A stretch of 64,000 nt of DNA from RYN-133 sp963785425 (lineage in GTDB: Bacteria > Actinomycetota > Actinomycetes > Mycobacteriales > Jatrophihabitantaceae): positions 992,001 through 1,056,000 of the forward strand of contig CAWAVG010000002.1 of assembly GCA_963785425.1 (NCBI GenBank), read 5' to 3'. Each line of letters starts with the position of its first letter. The first letter of the stretch is position 1. Below, in pieces: positions 7,632 to 15,050 of the stretch. Both the position numbers and the translations under genes were made by a program. The notes under the pieces are model-generated. The model saw only the letters and a list, made by a program, of their open reading frames with translations. It did not search any database and had not been told where the DNA came from.

Positions 7632-8876
7632 GTGGGCACATCGCATCTGATCGGATTGCTGCTCGGCACCGAGGATGACTGGCCAAGAGCCTTCGAGGCG
7701 CTGGTGCGGCGGGTCGGCACGGTTATCGACGGTTCCGGCATCGAGCACGAATACGGCACCGAGCGCATCACGATCGAGCCGTTCGACCTGCGTGCCGAAC
7801 CGAGGCACGACCTGGTAATCGACCGCCTCGCCTACTGGTACTACCACCCGCGGGAATGGCTGAAGAAGGCCGCACTCACCGACGACGTCTACCTGCTCAA
7901 CAGCCCGTTCACGTTCCAGAGCATGGAGAAGCACGCCGCGTACTGCGCGATGATGCGGCTCGGGCTGCACGTGCCCGAGACGGTGCTCGTCCCGTACAAG
8001 AACCCACCCGAGCACGCGAAGTACGCCTACACGGCCGAGCGGTACAACCGTCCGTTCGATCTTGATGCCATCGCCGACCAGCTCGGTTACCCGATCTTCA
8101 TGAAGCCTTATGACGGCGGGGCGTGGGTGGGCGTCAGCCAGATCCGCGACAGCGCGGAGCTGCACCGGGCCTACGACGAGTCAGGCCAGCGCCTCATGCA
8201 TCTGCAGAAGGCTGTCTCGGGGTTCGACGTGTTCGCCCGTAGCCTGTCCATCGGTGCCGAGACGATGGTGATGAACTTCGACCCCGACCAGCCGATGCAC
8301 GCGCGCTACTCGGTGTCGCACGACTTCCTCGACGCCTCGACCGGCCACGAGACGGTGACGATCGGACGCCTGGTCAACGCGTTCTTCCGGTGGGAGTTCA
8401 ACTCCTGCGAGACCCTCATCAAGGACAACGTCGTCTACCCGATCGACTACGCCAACGCGTGCCCGGACGTCGCCATCACCAGCCTGCACTACTACTTCCC
8501 CTGGGCGATGAAAGCGCTGGTCCGGTGGTCGGTGTTCTGCACGACCACCGGACGCCGACCGCGCTACGACCTCGACACACGTCGCTACTTCGACATCGCC
8601 GACCGTGACGACCTCGGCTACGACGAGAAGCTCGCCGCGTACCGCACGCTGGCCGACGACTACTTCGAGGTCGAGCGATACAACGACTTCTGCGCCGGCC
8701 GCCTGGCGCATCTGGACGAGGTCGCGCTCGAGTACTTTGCCGGCCCGGAGTTCGACCGCACCCTCGTCGAGACCGTACGCACGACGTTCCCCCAGCACGA
8801 GCACGATCACTTCATCGCGCACTACCGGGGGCTGCTCGGCGCCTGGGTCAACGACGAAAGGGCCCGCTTGTCGTGA
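7632..8876 (+). CDS. ATP-grasp domain protein (RimK-like ligase family, substrate unknown)
   Basis: A 414-residue protein. After an N-terminal domain with REWLKKAALTDDVYLLNSPFTFQSMEKHAAY, it shows ATP-grasp features: LGYPIFMKPYDGGAWVGVSQI (nucleotide-binding lysine and flexible loop) and, later, YPIDYANACPDVAITSLHYYFPWA, where a metal-binding acid would sit. ATP-grasp enzymes join a carboxylate, activated as acyl-phosphate, to an amine or thiol. Aromatic residues are unusually frequent (YWYYHP, HYYFPWA). GTG at 7632 is 11 bases after the upstream stop; the gene's end overlaps the next GTG by 4 bases. Context with two hydrolases suggests a make-and-cleave peptide or ester pathway (inference). 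Confidence 0.75.
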   Translation: MGTSHLIGLLLGTEDDWPRAFEALVRRVGTVIDGSGIEHEYGTERITIEPFDLRAEPRHDLVIDRLAYWYYHPREWLKKAALTDDVYLLNSPFTFQSMEKHAAYCAMMRLGLHVPETVLVPYKNPPEHAKYAYTAERYNRPFDLDAIADQLGYPIFMKPYDGGAWVGVSQIRDSAELHRAYDESGQRLMHLQKAVSGFDVFARSLSIGAETMVMNFDPDQPMHARYSVSHDFLDASTGHETVTIGRLVNAFFRWEFNSCETLIKDNVVYPIDYANACPDVAITSLHYYFPWAMKALVRWSVFCTTTGRRPRYDLDTRRYFDIADRDDLGYDEKLAAYRTLADDYFEVERYNDFCAGRLAHLDEVALEYFAGPEFDRTLVETVRTTFPQHEHDHFIAHYRGLLGAWVNDERARLS

Positions 8877-9622
8877 CCCGCCTGCGTTCCGGACCGCTCG
8901 CGGCATGGATGGCCGCGTGGTACGCCGGTGACGCCGGACCCGACGAGGTCGTCGACGCCGTCACCCTCGACGACGCACCGCATCAGGTCGGCGGACTCGG
9001 CCTCGACCTCGTGCCGCTGCGCGAGGTGCTGACGATGTGGCGGCGGGAGGGCGCTCCGGTGCGGCTCGTGCTCCCGGTCAGCGGGGACGTGCGCGGCGTG
9101 CCCGGGCCCGCCGAGTTCCGCGCCGCGGCGCTCGAGGCCGAGGAGGCGGTGTGCTCGGGTGCCCTCGGGCTCGTTCCCGAGATCACCGACTACTGGCCGA
9201 GCAGTGCGCCGACGACGGTCGTGTGGCACGCCTATGTCGTCTCGGACGCGCCGGTCGACCATCTGCAACTCGGCGACGTGTCGTTCGAGCTCACGACCGC
9301 GATCCGGGAAGCCGCGGTTGCGCTGTCCGCGGCCGACGTGGCGGGCGGCGCCGCCGACATCACTGAGGCGCTGCGGAACGCGCGTCGCGCGGGCGAGCAC
9401 CTGAATCTGCCACCGAACTTCCCGCCGCGGGCGGTCGCCCTCCTGGCGCAGGCCGAACGCATGCAGGCCGTACTCGATCTCGCCGCGGACGACCCCGCCG
9501 GCGGCGCGATCGACCGGTTCGGTATGAGCGCGCGCGCCAGCGCCCTGCGCCCGCTGGCTGCGGCGGTGCGGCGCGCCCGGCTGGCCGGCTACAACGCGGC
9601 CGCCGAAGTGCACGCACCGTAA
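8873..9622 (+). CDS. Uncharacterised protein, fourth gene of the esterase/ATP-grasp cluster
   Basis: A 249-residue soluble, Ala/Leu/Asp-rich protein I do not recognise. It has no signal peptide, membrane span or Cys motif. The N-terminal two-thirds contain mixed strand-like and helix-like stretches (VRLVLPVSGDVRGV, TTVVWHAYVVSD, LGDVSFELTTAI); the C-terminal third is helical (ALLAQAERMQAVLDLA, LRPLAAAVRRARLAGY). Its GTG overlaps the stop of the ATP-grasp gene (GTGA), so expression is coupled and a shared role is likely, for instance as substrate-binding partner or regulator. The 137 bases after its stop hold no clear terminator. Confidence 0.65.
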   Translation: MTRLRSGPLAAWMAAWYAGDAGPDEVVDAVTLDDAPHQVGGLGLDLVPLREVLTMWRREGAPVRLVLPVSGDVRGVPGPAEFRAAALEAEEAVCSGALGLVPEITDYWPSSAPTTVVWHAYVVSDAPVDHLQLGDVSFELTTAIREAAVALSAADVAGGAADITEALRNARRAGEHLNLPPNFPPRAVALLAQAERMQAVLDLAADDPAGGAIDRFGMSARASALRPLAAAVRRARLAGYNAAAEVHAP

Positions 9623-9759
9623 GCCGGGAAATCTCCCGTTCGTAACGTCGGCGCAATCGCGACGACAACGTGATGACAACGCGGCGATCTGGCGTCGTCG
9701 TCGTGACCCTGCGGATCGCACACGACGCGAACTCACGCCGTCTCGCGGACGAGCCCGAC

Positions 9760-10126
9760 GTGTACCTGCGGACGCGACTCGTCCACGGCTACCGCCGGCG
9801 TACCGGATCGCCGGCGAGGGGGCGCCGCTGCTGCTCATCCATGGCATCGGCGACAGCTCGCGCAGCGTGGGGTCCGGGCGCACGCGGCGATGCCCGGGAG
9901 CCGCCTCGAGCTGTTCCCTGAGGAGGGTCACTTCCTGTTCCGCACCGATCCCGCTCGCTTCGTCGGCCTCGTCGAGGACTTCCTGGCCACGACCGAGCCG
10001 GCGCGGTGGAGTGACGTCGAATGGCGCGAGCTGCTGCGGTCGGGAGCGGCGGGCGCGTGCGGTCAGGACAGACCCGCGGGATTCACTTCGGCACTGCGTG
10101 ACGAGTGCGAGCGCAGCGCCACCTAG
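9760..10126 (+). pseudogene. Decayed alpha/beta hydrolase gene (frameshift plus internal deletion)
   Basis: Three pieces of one hydrolase are visible in different frames. From GTG 9760 the frame reads VYLRTRLVHGYRR; then, after an apparent 1-base loss near 9797, AYRIAGEGAPLLLIHGIGD appears, which is the classic strand-3/oxyanion start of alpha/beta hydrolases. After about 9870 the sequence jumps to the C-terminal end, AMPGSRLELFPEEGHFLFRTDP (histidine of the triad) and FVGLVEDFLATTEP, in another frame up to the stop at 10126. The middle with the nucleophile serine, roughly 180 residues in a normal member, is gone. The stop overlaps the convergent hemH stop by CTAG. Confidence 0.8.
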
Positions 10127-11166
10127 CCGGTTGTTGGCGCGCGCCGAGCGGGTGCTGGGCAGCACCCGTCCGGACAGTCGATGCCGCACAACCCGAGCGT
10201 GCCGATCGATTTCGGCGTCGCGTCGGTCAACTGCTCCTCGACGAGTTCGCGGATCGCGGTGACGAACCCGGGGTGCACTCCGGCTGTCGCGGCGCGGGCG
10301 AACTGCATGCCGAGCGACTGTGCAGTGGCACGCGCCTCGGTGTCCAGATCCCACAGCACCTCGACGTGGTCGGACACGAAACCGGTCGGGCAGACCACGA
10401 CGGCCTGCACGCCCTCGCCGGCGAGCGCGGTCAGGTGATCGTTGATGTCGGGCTCGAGCCAGGGCACCTGCGGGGGGCCCGATCGCGACTGCCAGACGAG
10501 GTCGAACTCGGCGTCGGCGCCACGCACGAGTGCGGAGACCAGCCGAGCCGTTTCCCTGTGCTGCGCGCGGTACAGGCCGTTGCGCTGCGGCCCGGACTGC
10601 TCGTTCATCACTTCGGGGATCGAGTGGGCGGTGAAGATCAACCTGGCCTCGTCGCGCACACCGGGTGGCAGCGTCTCGAGCGCGGCACGCACATGGTCGA
10701 CGTTGGCGGCGATGAAGCCAGGGTGATCGAAGTAGTGCCGCAGTTTCACGAGATCCGGCGCGCCGTCGCCGGCGACGGTACGTGCCTGGGCGAGGTCGTT
10801 GCGGTACTGCCTGCATCCGGAGAACGACGTCGTCGCGCTCGTCGTGAACACGAGAGCACGCTTGACGTGGTCGTCGCGCATGCGCCGCACGGCGTCGGCG
10901 ACGTACGGCCGCCAGTTGCGGTTGCCGTAGTAGATGGGCAGGGCGATGCCGTTGTCGGCGAACTCCTTGTCGAGCGCAGCGATCAGCGCACGGTTCTGGG
11001 CGTTGATCGGCGACACGCCACCCACTGCGTGATAGTGCTGCGCGACTTCCTCGAGCCGCTCGTCCGGCACGCCGCGACCCCGGGTGACGTTGCGCAAGAA
11101 CGGCATCACGTCGTCGTGTCCCTCGGGACCGCCGAACGAGTGGAACAGCAGGGCTTGGAACGACAC
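10123..11166 (-). CDS. hemH: Ferrochelatase (coproporphyrin III ferrochelatase, CpfC type)
   Basis: A 347-residue soluble enzyme inserting Fe2+ into the porphyrin in the coproporphyrin-dependent heme pathway of Actinobacteria. Recognisable parts: LLFHSFGGPEGHDDVMPFLRN at the start, VGGVSPIN, YGNRNWRPYV, LIFTAHSIPEVM (catalytic histidine), then LVWQSRSGPPQVPWLEPD and VVVCPTGFVSDHVEVLWDLD. The tail GLCGIDCPDGCCP supplies cysteines for the [2Fe-2S] cluster known in actinobacterial enzymes. The GTG start directly abuts the fabI stop, so it is the third gene of the fabG-fabI-hemH operon, the same order as fabG1-inhA-hemZ in mycobacteria. All key residues appear intact. Confidence 0.96.
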   Translation of the reverse strand: MSFQALLFHSFGGPEGHDDVMPFLRNVTRGRGVPDERLEEVAQHYHAVGGVSPINAQNRALIAALDKEFADNGIALPIYYGNRNWRPYVADAVRRMRDDHVKRALVFTTSATTSFSGCRQYRNDLAQARTVAGDGAPDLVKLRHYFDHPGFIAANVDHVRAALETLPPGVRDEARLIFTAHSIPEVMNEQSGPQRNGLYRAQHRETARLVSALVRGADAEFDLVWQSRSGPPQVPWLEPDINDHLTALAGEGVQAVVVCPTGFVSDHVEVLWDLDTEARATAQSLGMQFARAATAGVHPGFVTAIRELVEEQLTDATPKSIGTLGLCGIDCPDGCCPAPARRAPTTG

Positions 11167-11934
11167 TCAGACACCCATCGCGTGGAAACCGCCGTCTACG
11201 TGGATCATCTCGCCGGAGGTTGCGGGGAACCAGTCCGACAGCAGCGCGACTGTCGAGCGCGCGACAGGTTCGGCGTCCTCGTTGTCCCATCCCAGCGGCG
11301 CGCGCCCGTTCCAGGCGTCCTCGAACTGGGCGAACCCCGGGATGCTCCTGGCCGCCATCGTGCGCAGCGGGCCGGCCGCGATCGTGTTGACGCGGATGTG
11401 CCTCGGCCCGAGCTCGCGAGCGAGGTAGCGCGCCGTCGATTCGAGGCCGGCCTTGGCGATGCCCATCCAGTCGTAGGCCGGCCACGCGAACCTGGCGTCG
11501 AAGGTGAGGCCGACGATCGACCCGCCGTCAGCACCGAACAGCGGCAGCGTCGCGACCGCGAGTGACTTCAGGGAGAACGTCGAGATCTGGATCGCCGTCG
11601 CGACGTCGTCCCACGGTGTCGCCAGGAAATCGCCGCCGAGGCAGGACGCCGGCGCGAATCCGATCGAGTGCAGCACGCCGTCGACGCCGTCCATGTGTTC
11701 GCGCACACGGTCGGCGAGCGAGTCGAGGTGTCCCTGGTCGGAGACGTCGAGTTCGATGACCGGCGGCGGGTCGGGCAGCTTCCGTGCGACGCGCTGGACG
11801 AGCGACATGCGGCCGAAGCCCGTGAGCACGATCTGGGCACCCTCGCGCTGGGCGAGCCGGGCGACCGAGTACGCGATCGACGCGTCGGTGATCACGCCGG
11901 TGATCAGCAGCTTCTTGCCGTCCAGGATTCCCAC
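11167..11934 (-). CDS. fabI: Enoyl-[acyl-carrier-protein] reductase, FabI/InhA type
   Basis: A 255-residue NADH-dependent reductase for the last step of fatty-acid elongation. It begins MGILDGKKLLITGVITDASIA, the nucleotide-binding loop of InhA-type proteins, and carries the catalytic Tyr-x6-Lys in PAYDWMGIAK; LTFDARFAWPAYDW and GPLRTMAARSIPGF match the substrate-loop region. This is the InhA-like subgroup, not the E. coli FabI type. The GTG at 11934 was taken because it gives the family N-terminus; a longer frame reads backwards into fabG and is spurious. It starts 1 base after the fabG stop and ends directly against hemH. Confidence 0.95.
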   Translation of the reverse strand: MGILDGKKLLITGVITDASIAYSVARLAQREGAQIVLTGFGRMSLVQRVARKLPDPPPVIELDVSDQGHLDSLADRVREHMDGVDGVLHSIGFAPASCLGGDFLATPWDDVATAIQISTFSLKSLAVATLPLFGADGGSIVGLTFDARFAWPAYDWMGIAKAGLESTARYLARELGPRHIRVNTIAAGPLRTMAARSIPGFAQFEDAWNGRAPLGWDNEDAEPVARSTVALLSDWFPATSGEMIHVDGGFHAMGV

Positions 11935-11935
11935 G

Positions 11936-12658
11936 TCAGATCCCCATTCCGAGGCCGCCGTCGACCGGCAGCACGACACCCGACACGTACGCCGCCTGCT
12001 CGGACGCGAGGTACAGCGCGGCTGCGGCGACCTCGTCCGCGCCGCCGTACCTGCCGAGCGGCACGCTCGCCAGGATTTCCTTCTCGCGGGCCTCGCCGAG
12101 CCCCGCGGTCATGTCGGTCTCGATGAAGCCCGGAGCGATGACGTTCGCGGTGATGGTGCGTGATCCGAGCTCACGGGCGATCGAACGGGCCAGCCCGATG
12201 AGGCCCGCCTTGCTCGCCGCGTAGTTCGCCTGACCCGGCGAACCGACGAACGCGACCACGGACGAGATGAAGATCAGCCGGCCTTTGCGGGCGCGGAGCA
12301 TGCCCTTCGTGGCGCGATGCGCTACCCGGAACGCGCCGGTCAGGTTGGCGTCAAGCACCCGCTCGAACGACTCCTCGGTCATGCGCAGCAACAACGTGTC
12401 GTCGGTGATGCCGGCATTGGCGACGAGGATCTCGACGGGACCGAATTCCTGCTCGACCGCGGTGAAGGCCGAGTCGACGTCGGTCGCCGACGTGACATCG
12501 CACTGCACGCCGAACATGCCTTCAGGTGCGCCGCTGCCGCGATGGGTCACCGCGACGCGGTCGCCGTTCGCGACGAACGCCTTCGCGATGGCGAGGCCGA
12601 TCCCGCGGTTGCCACCGGTGACCAGCACCGTCCTGCCGCCGCCGTTGCCCTCGTCCAC
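11936..12658 (-). CDS. fabG: 3-oxoacyl-[acyl-carrier-protein] reductase FabG
   Basis: A 240-residue short-chain dehydrogenase/reductase. NADPH-binding loop TGGNRGIGLAIA near the N-terminus, then NAGITDDTLLLRM, catalytic serine in ISSVVAFVGSPGQ and Tyr-x3-Lys in NYAASKAG; the end reads YVSGVVLPVDGGLGMGI. It reduces 3-oxoacyl-ACP in fatty-acid synthesis. As the first gene of fabG-fabI-hemH it corresponds to fabG1 (mabA). GTG at 12658 gives MDEGNGGGRTVLVTGG; no other start fits before the loop. A divergent oxidoreductase gene begins 70 bases away, so the gap 12659-12727 must hold both promoters. Confidence 0.93.
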   Translation of the reverse strand: MDEGNGGGRTVLVTGGNRGIGLAIAKAFVANGDRVAVTHRGSGAPEGMFGVQCDVTSATDVDSAFTAVEQEFGPVEILVANAGITDDTLLLRMTEESFERVLDANLTGAFRVAHRATKGMLRARKGRLIFISSVVAFVGSPGQANYAASKAGLIGLARSIARELGSRTITANVIAPGFIETDMTAGLGEAREKEILASVPLGRYGGADEVAAAALYLASEQAAYVSGVVLPVDGGLGMGI

Positions 12659-12727
12659 GCTCTCGACGCTAGCCGATCCGATCGGACGCGTTCGCGGGAG
12701 CGCCGTACTCGTCGGTACGGTCGGACC

Positions 12728-13681
12728 ATGCGTGCCATCCAGCTCAACGAGTTCGGCGGTCCCGAGACGCTTGTCGTGAGCGAGGTACCCGACCCGGAGC
12801 CAGGATCGGGCCAGCAGGTGTTCGACGTCCTCGCGGCCGGCGTCAACTACGCCGACACCCACCAGACCGAGAACTCTTATCTGGCCAAGCAGGAGCTGCC
12901 GATGATCCCCGGCAGCGAGGTCGTGGTGCGCGCGCCCGACGGCGCTCGACTCCTGGGTCTCGTCGGCAACGGTGGGTACGCCGAAAAGATCGCCGCCAAC
13001 CCGCGCACGCTGATCCCGGTGCCCGACACGGTGTCGGACGCCGCCGCGCTCACCACCCTCGTCCAGGGATCGACGGCCTGGCACCTGCTGCGCACCTCGA
13101 CGCATCTGCAGCGGGGCGAGAGCGTCGTCGTCCACGCCGGCGCTGGTGGCGTCGGGACGATCGCCATCCAGCTCGCGAAGCGCTGGGGCGCCGGACGGGT
13201 GATCGCGACCGCCTCGTCGCCGGAGAAGCGCGAGCTCGCCCTCGAGCTCGGCGCGGACGTCGCTGTCGACTCGCGCGCCGGCGAGCTCACCGCCGTGCTG
13301 CGTGAGGCGAACGAGGGCGCGGACGTCGACATCGTGCTCGAGATGACCGGCGGCCGCGTCTTCGACGAGAGCCTCGCGGCGTTGGCGCCGCTCGGACGGC
13401 TCGCGGTCTTCGGCATGGCCGGACGCACCCCGCCCGCCCCCATCGACGCGCGCGTGCTCATGTCGCGCAGCCAGGCCGTGATCGGCTTCTGGCTGGTGCA
13501 CGTCCTGCAGCGGCCGGGTCTGCTCGCGGAGGCCGTCACCGACCTGATGGGCCTGCTCGCCGACGGGTCACTGCGCCCGGTCATCGGCGCGACCTATCCC
13601 CTGGCGGCCGCGGCCGACGCACACCGCGCGCTGCTCGACCGCAGCTCGCTCGGCAAGCTGGTACTCGACCCGACCCAGTGA
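12728..13681 (+). CDS. NADPH:quinone oxidoreductase-like MDR protein (zinc-free)
   Basis: A 317-residue medium-chain dehydrogenase/reductase. The N-terminal GroES-like domain opens MRAIQLNEFGGPETL, the Rossmann loop is HAGAGGVGTIAIQLAK (about residues 138-153), and no structural or catalytic zinc cysteines are present, as in quinone reductase (QOR) members. Such enzymes use NADPH to reduce quinones or other carbonyl/enone substrates. ATG at 12728 is well placed and divergent from fabG. The sequence after it (13682-13776) contains a palindrome and no gene. Precise substrate unknown. Confidence 0.88.
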   Translation: MRAIQLNEFGGPETLVVSEVPDPEPGSGQQVFDVLAAGVNYADTHQTENSYLAKQELPMIPGSEVVVRAPDGARLLGLVGNGGYAEKIAANPRTLIPVPDTVSDAAALTTLVQGSTAWHLLRTSTHLQRGESVVVHAGAGGVGTIAIQLAKRWGAGRVIATASSPEKRELALELGADVAVDSRAGELTAVLREANEGADVDIVLEMTGGRVFDESLAALAPLGRLAVFGMAGRTPPAPIDARVLMSRSQAVIGFWLVHVLQRPGLLAEAVTDLMGLLADGSLRPVIGATYPLAAAADAHRALLDRSSLGKLVLDPTQ

Positions 13682-13724
13682 TCACTGGAACCGCACCTGC
13701 GGCCGTGAGGCGGCAATCGCCCGA

Positions 13725-13749
13725 ATTGTCATAGCAAGTTTGCGACAAT
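13725..13749. promoter_or_regulatory. Inverted repeat ATTGTC-N13-GACAAT
   Basis: Perfect 6-base arms at 13725-13730 and 13744-13749 in an AT-richer patch (ATTGTCATAGCAAGTTTGCGACAAT) between the oxidoreductase and the decayed secreted-protein copy. The left arm contains a TTGTCA that could serve as a -35 element. It may be an operator or promoter of the secreted-protein genes downstream; no more can be said. Confidence 0.35.
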
Positions 13750-13776
13750 CTGTGGCCAGGGGGTGCCAGCATCCTT

Positions 13777-14013
13777 GTGCCGCGGGCCCCGACGGGATGT
13801 GATCACCCCGCGCGACCGGTTCGACAACAGCCGGCGTCGTGCGATATCGGGGGGTCCGTCATCAACGTCGTCCACTTGCGCGACGGCTACGCGCCGCGCA
13901 GCTCCGGCGCTGACATCGGGCGGCCGTGCGGAGGCAACGCCCACGCCATCAGGCGCGTCGACCGCATGCCACACGCCTTCATCGGCAGGTGGAAGCTCGT
14001 CCGGCTCGCCTGA
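13777..14013 (+). pseudogene. Internally deleted copy of the secreted 281-residue protein family
   Basis: The 78-codon frame from GTG 13777 contains, from 13861, VINVVHLRDGYAP, a GADIGRPCGGNAHAIRRVDR segment and then directly MPHAFIGRWKLVRLA before the stop. The first parts match INVVKLKKGYSL and the IGKAFGGDVKAINRVDR segment of the downstream gene; the last part matches its C-terminus MPHAFMGMWKLIHL. About 150 residues between them are missing and no signal peptide precedes. This is a remnant of a third tandem copy, deleted between two points in frame. Whether the short product is made is unknown. Confidence 0.75.
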
Positions 14014-14047
14014 TCCACGGTTCACGAACGATCCCTAGGGAGGATCC

Positions 14048-14893
14048 ATGCAGTTCCGCAAACATGCCGCGATCGCAGTTGCTGTCACCGCGGCCGTCAC
14101 CGGCTCGCTGGCGACCGTGCCGAGCGCAGCAGGCGCCGCCGGTTTGGCGCCGGTCCCGATCGTGCAGGTGCACGTCACGAACAAGGGCATCCAGGTCGGT
14201 GCACACAACACCGTCACCGCCGGCCGCACGATCTACCACGTGACGACCGGCAAGGGCGTCCACCAGATCAACGTCGTGAAGCTGAAGAAGGGCTACTCGC
14301 TCCCCCAGTTCGGGCAGGACATCGGCAAGGCGTTCGGCGGCGACGTCAAGGCGATCAATCGCGTCGACCGCCGCACCGTCCTGCGCGGCGGCACCGAGGC
14401 GGGCCCGAAGAACCCTGGCGCGTTCACGGCGAACCTGCCCGCGGGCACCTTCTACTTCCTCGACGTGAACACGAACAAGTTCGCGGCGGTGAAGGTCGTC
14501 GGCAAGGCGACGCCGCGTAAGAACGTTCCCAACGGCGGAACGATCGGCCTCTACACCTACGGCTTCACCACCGACCGTCCGGCGCTCACGCACGCGGGCT
14601 GGGTGCACCTGGTCAACAACGCCGACCAGCCGCACTTCGTGCAGTTCCAGGAGGTCAAGGAGAGCACGACCAACGCCCAGGTGCGCAGCTACTTCAAGCA
14701 CCACGCGCAGGGCCAGCCGTCCTTCGGTCTGCGGCCGAACTTCGGGACCGGCGTGATGACGCAGGGACAGAACTCCGACGTGTACCTCAACCTGCCCGCC
14801 GGCAAGTACCTCATCGCCTGCTTCTGGCCGGACTTCAAGACCGGCATGCCGCACGCCTTCATGGGCATGTGGAAGCTGATTCACCTCAAGTAG
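14048..14893 (+). CDS. Secreted protein with cupredoxin-like C-terminal motif (paralogue 1)
   Basis: A 281-residue protein with a clear Sec signal peptide (MQFRKHAAIAVAVTAAVTGS, cleavage after PSAAGA). The mature part seems to have two halves: the first with HQINVVKLKKGYSL and AFGGDVKAINRVDR, the second with NADQPHFVQF and the ending YLIACFWPDFKTGMPHAFMGMW. A His in the PHF motif, then Cys, His and Met near the C-terminus follow the ligand order of type-1 copper sites, though the Cys-His spacing (10 residues) is longer than in plastocyanins. Strong ribosome site (AGGGAGG) before ATG 14048. A paralogue of equal length follows after 157 bases. Function unknown; copper binding is inference. Confidence 0.8.
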   Translation: MQFRKHAAIAVAVTAAVTGSLATVPSAAGAAGLAPVPIVQVHVTNKGIQVGAHNTVTAGRTIYHVTTGKGVHQINVVKLKKGYSLPQFGQDIGKAFGGDVKAINRVDRRTVLRGGTEAGPKNPGAFTANLPAGTFYFLDVNTNKFAAVKVVGKATPRKNVPNGGTIGLYTYGFTTDRPALTHAGWVHLVNNADQPHFVQFQEVKESTTNAQVRSYFKHHAQGQPSFGLRPNFGTGVMTQGQNSDVYLNLPAGKYLIACFWPDFKTGMPHAFMGMWKLIHLK

Positions 14894-14900
14894 GGACGAT

Positions 14901-14942
14901 GCGCACATCGGGTCGTCGGGAGACCGGCGGCCCGGTGTGCGC
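14901..14942 (+). terminator. Hairpin after the first secreted-protein gene
   Basis: Arms GCGCACATCGGG (14901-14912) and CCCGGTGTGCGC (14931-14942) pair along 12 positions with one G-T, separated by 18 bases. It begins 7 bases after the stop and has no T-tract, as is common for actinobacterial terminators. It suggests that the two paralogues are at least partly transcribed separately. Confidence 0.55.
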
Positions 14943-15050
14943 TCGATGCAAATTTCTCGGGACACCTTGTCAACCCGGCGCGCGAGGTCTTCACTTTCCC
15001 GTGAAACCCCCCGCATGGTCAGCGCAGTTACTCAGTCGCCTGGAGGGCCC

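Noticed and set aside
8822..11485. 887-codon minus-strand open frame
   Set aside because: Arginine-rich translation crossing five real genes on both strands; absence of stops is due to GC content.
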